A stretch of DNA of 64,000 nt. It comes from Chitinophaga horti (GTDB taxonomy: Bacteria > Bacteroidota > Bacteroidia > Chitinophagales > Chitinophagaceae). Shown here piece by piece: positions 62,247 through 64,000 of this stretch; the stretch's first letter is position 1; every line of letters starts with the position of its first letter. The stretch spans positions 4,464,001 to 4,528,000 of the forward strand of contig NZ_CP107006.1 in NCBI RefSeq assembly GCF_022867795.2. The letters run 5' to 3'. The position numbers were made by a program, and so were the translations under genes. Below the pieces are notes generated by a model. That model had not been told where the DNA came from and made no database searches. It saw only the letters and a list, made by a program, of their open reading frames with translations.

Positions 62247-63053
62247 CTAGTCTTCCACGTCCGGCTCTATCGTCATACCATACTCGTCGGCAGTTAACAG
62301 GCCACGCTCTTTAGTTTCGGCAACCACGCCTGCATCGGCGCGCGTCTCCGTAGTTTTATATTGCTGGTGCAGGAAGTCGAAGCTGTGCAGATTAGCCAGT
62401 CCCGGCACTTCCAGCAGGTAGCGCATTACGCTGTTAACGATGTGGGTAGCAGCGGCACCGTGTGTGAAAGGCAGTGCACCAGCGTCGAAGTTGCGGTATT
62501 CATCTACTTCCTTTCGTACGCAGCGATAGCTCGCGCTAAAGTCGCCATTCGCCTGCGGGATATTGAAGCCTGCCCACCAGGCCGTCCAGTTATGCACTTC
62601 GGCCATCACGAAGGGTTTGCCACCCAGTATACAGCCGTCGTTCACCACCAGGTGGGTGGGTTCGTTCTGTGAACAGTCGATCACCAGGTCGAACTCGCGG
62701 ATCACCTGCTGCACGTTTTCAGGCTTTACCTGTATTAAGAACGGGTAGTGTTTGGTAAAAGGATTAAAGGCCCACATACGGCTGGATGCCATTTTAGCTT
62801 TATGCTTCCGGATGTCCTGTATCTGGAACAGCGGGGTGCGGGAAAGGTCTTCTTCATTCAGCACACCATAATCCGCAATGCCTATTACGCCCACGCCGGC
62901 GGCGCTCAAATATTGTAATACGGTAGCGCCTAATCCACCGCAACCGATCACCAGGATGCGGGTATTCTTTATCTTTTCCTGCATGCTTAAACCAAGGCCG
63001 GGTACGGCGATGGAATGTTTATAACGCAGCAGCTCTTTCTCGTTCAATGCCAT
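62247..63053 (-). CDS. ThiF/MoeB-family adenylyltransferase
   Basis: A 268-residue E1-like enzyme that would adenylate the C terminus of a ubiquitin-like sulfur carrier. Landmarks: ILVIGCGGLGATVLQYL nucleotide-binding motif near residue 33, ADYGVLNEEDLSRTPLF, a KAKMASSRMWAFNPF segment and DLVIDCSQNEPTHLVVNDG. No C-terminal rhodanese domain and no clear zinc CxxC pairs are present, so it differs from MoeB. The sulfur carrier is not nearby. It is 18 bp upstream of the hydrolase pair and 18 bp downstream of a histidine kinase. Confidence 0.85.
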   Translation of the reverse strand: MALNEKELLRYKHSIAVPGLGLSMQEKIKNTRILVIGCGGLGATVLQYLSAAGVGVIGIADYGVLNEEDLSRTPLFQIQDIRKHKAKMASSRMWAFNPFTKHYPFLIQVKPENVQQVIREFDLVIDCSQNEPTHLVVNDGCILGGKPFVMAEVHNWTAWWAGFNIPQANGDFSASYRCVRKEVDEYRNFDAGALPFTHGAAATHIVNSVMRYLLEVPGLANLHSFDFLHQQYKTTETRADAGVVAETKERGLLTADEYGMTIEPDVED

Positions 63054-63070
63054 TATTCGTTATGTTGATA

Positions 63071-64000
63071 TTAGTCCTGCGGGAACTCGAGGGTAAATTT
63101 ACTACCCTTGCCCAGCGTACTTTCTGCTTTAATTTTGCCTTTATGTGCGTCTACGATCGCTTTTACGTACGACAAACCGAGACCAAATCCTTTTACATTG
63201 TGCAGGTTGCCCGTATGTGCACGGTAAAACTTCTCAAAGATACGCGATACCGTGTCGCGGCTCATCCCAATGCCATTATCGGAGATGGTAATCACCAACG
63301 CCTTGCGGGTATTATGAGTATGAATCTTAATGTCCAGGCTGTCTTTAGAATACTTGATAGCATTATCCAGCAGGTTAAAGATCACGTTGCCGAAATGCAC
63401 CTCATCTACTTTCAGAATAGGCTGAATGGCCTGCAACTGCAAGTCCACCCTGCCATTTTTGCTGTCCAGCTGCAACTGCAGGTTCTCCACCGTACGGTTG
63501 ATCAACTCGTGTACATCCAGCACCTGCAGATTGAGGGAGATCTCTTCCTTTTCCATAAGCGCGGATTGCAGGATAGTCTCCACCTGTTTGTTCATCCGTT
63601 TGTTCTCCTCTTTGATCATACTGGAGAACTGCCGGATTTTGTCAGGATTGCCAATCACTTTGTCATTGCCAATCGCGTCAATAGCCAGTGAAATTGTGGC
63701 CAGTGGCGTTTTCAGCTCGTGTGTCATGTTATTGATGAAGTCTGACTTTATTTCAGACAGCTTCTTCTGGTTCAGTAACGTGCGGATGGTGAGCGAAAAG
63801 GCCATGATAATGATCGTCGTAAACAGGATGCTGCCTACGATCATGAAACCCAGGTACTTAAAGATGTACGGGCTTTGCTCCGGGATGATTACCTGCAGCG
63901 ATTCGGGGGCCACCAGCGTGGGCAACTCCATATCGGAAAGCAGTACGCCGTATACCCGGTAACTGTTGGTATCAACCACCGTGGCGTTGTACACCATTTT
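63071..64000 (-). CDS. Sensor histidine kinase, 3' part
   Basis: The gene continues past the right edge of the window (the frame stays open); only its last 310 codons or so are seen. One membrane helix (about 45 residues into the visible part) precedes the dimerisation box DFINNMTHELKTPLATISL with the phosphorylated His, then the ATPase domain with N box NVIFNLLDNAIKYS, G1 ISDNGIGMS, F box FEKFYRAH and G2 VKGFGLGLSYVK. An ordinary membrane kinase; its response regulator should lie beyond the window. Confidence 0.94.
   Translation of the reverse strand, partial: KMVYNATVVDTNSYRVYGVLLSDMELPTLVAPESLQVIIPEQSPYIFKYLGFMIVGSILFTTIIIMAFSLTIRTLLNQKKLSEIKSDFINNMTHELKTPLATISLAIDAIGNDKVIGNPDKIRQFSSMIKEENKRMNKQVETILQSALMEKEEISLNLQVLDVHELINRTVENLQLQLDSKNGRVDLQLQAIQPILKVDEVHFGNVIFNLLDNAIKYSKDSLDIKIHTHNTRKALVITISDNGIGMSRDTVSRIFEKFYRAHTGNLHNVKGFGLGLSYVKAIVDAHKGKIKAESTLGKGSKFTLEFPQD

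Overview
The window is from a Bacteroidota chromosome, most likely Chitinophagaceae and Chitinophaga-like. The evidence is a SusC-type receptor, several carboxypeptidase-regulatory-domain TonB receptors, an ExbB-ExbD-ExbD-TonB operon, LytS/LytTR pairs, DUF4142, DUF2024 and DUF2807 proteins, Bacteroidota promoter elements (TAnnTTTG, in the best case with TTG 19 bp upstream) and almost no Shine-Dalgarno sequences. No rRNA, tRNA or CRISPR array was seen. Genus is an inference from content, not a database match.

Layout. 1-2500: 5' part of a susC-like gene and a long leader with a repeated CTCATAAA motif. 2.5-8 kb: mnmE, a rifamycin ADP-ribosyltransferase (arr), a truncated acid phosphatase, and a minus-strand run of small metabolic or unknown genes. 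8-13.6 kb: an ABATE/CGNR-type regulator flanked on both sides by near-identical 32-bp dyads, a ThuA/discoidin protein, a LytS/LytTR pair with a small secreted protein, and a PHB-depolymerase-like lipoprotein. 13.7-21 kb: a 107-bp MITE-like element, tryptophan 2,3-dioxygenase, an export operon (ABC transmembrane protein without ATPase, HlyD, TolC), and a TlpA-like protein whose 3' end runs out of frame into the remnant of a LytTR regulator. 21-28.7 kb: accessory secreted proteins, a hydrolase, a YggS homologue and a GH43 enzyme.

28.7-39 kb is outer-membrane transport: an Oar-like TonB receptor, a second TonB-type barrel whose promoter carries three 23-bp-spaced direct repeats just downstream of a membrane-bound AraC-type regulator, and the tonB-exbD-exbD-exbB energising operon. 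39-50 kb: a large zinc metalloprotease, a lipid kinase, a LacI-type regulator followed by a CG-centred dyad and two paralogous lipoproteins, then an alpha-L-fucosidase/beta-mannosidase pair. 50-64 kb is mostly housekeeping: lpxB, surE, an ABC-2 exporter, a FadN-like beta-oxidation enzyme, metG, LD-carboxypeptidase, two paralogous alpha/beta hydrolases (one frameshifted at a G run, losing its catalytic His), a ThiF-type enzyme and a partial histidine kinase.

The regions most worth a second look are regulatory: the dyads around the CGNR-type gene, the AraC/barrel promoter, the LacI dyad, the seven-copy 11-bp-period array upstream of lpxB's 3' end, and the ATPase-less export operon. I found no clear defence system, prophage or complete transposon. 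All functional calls are from reading sequence motifs; none was checked by a search.
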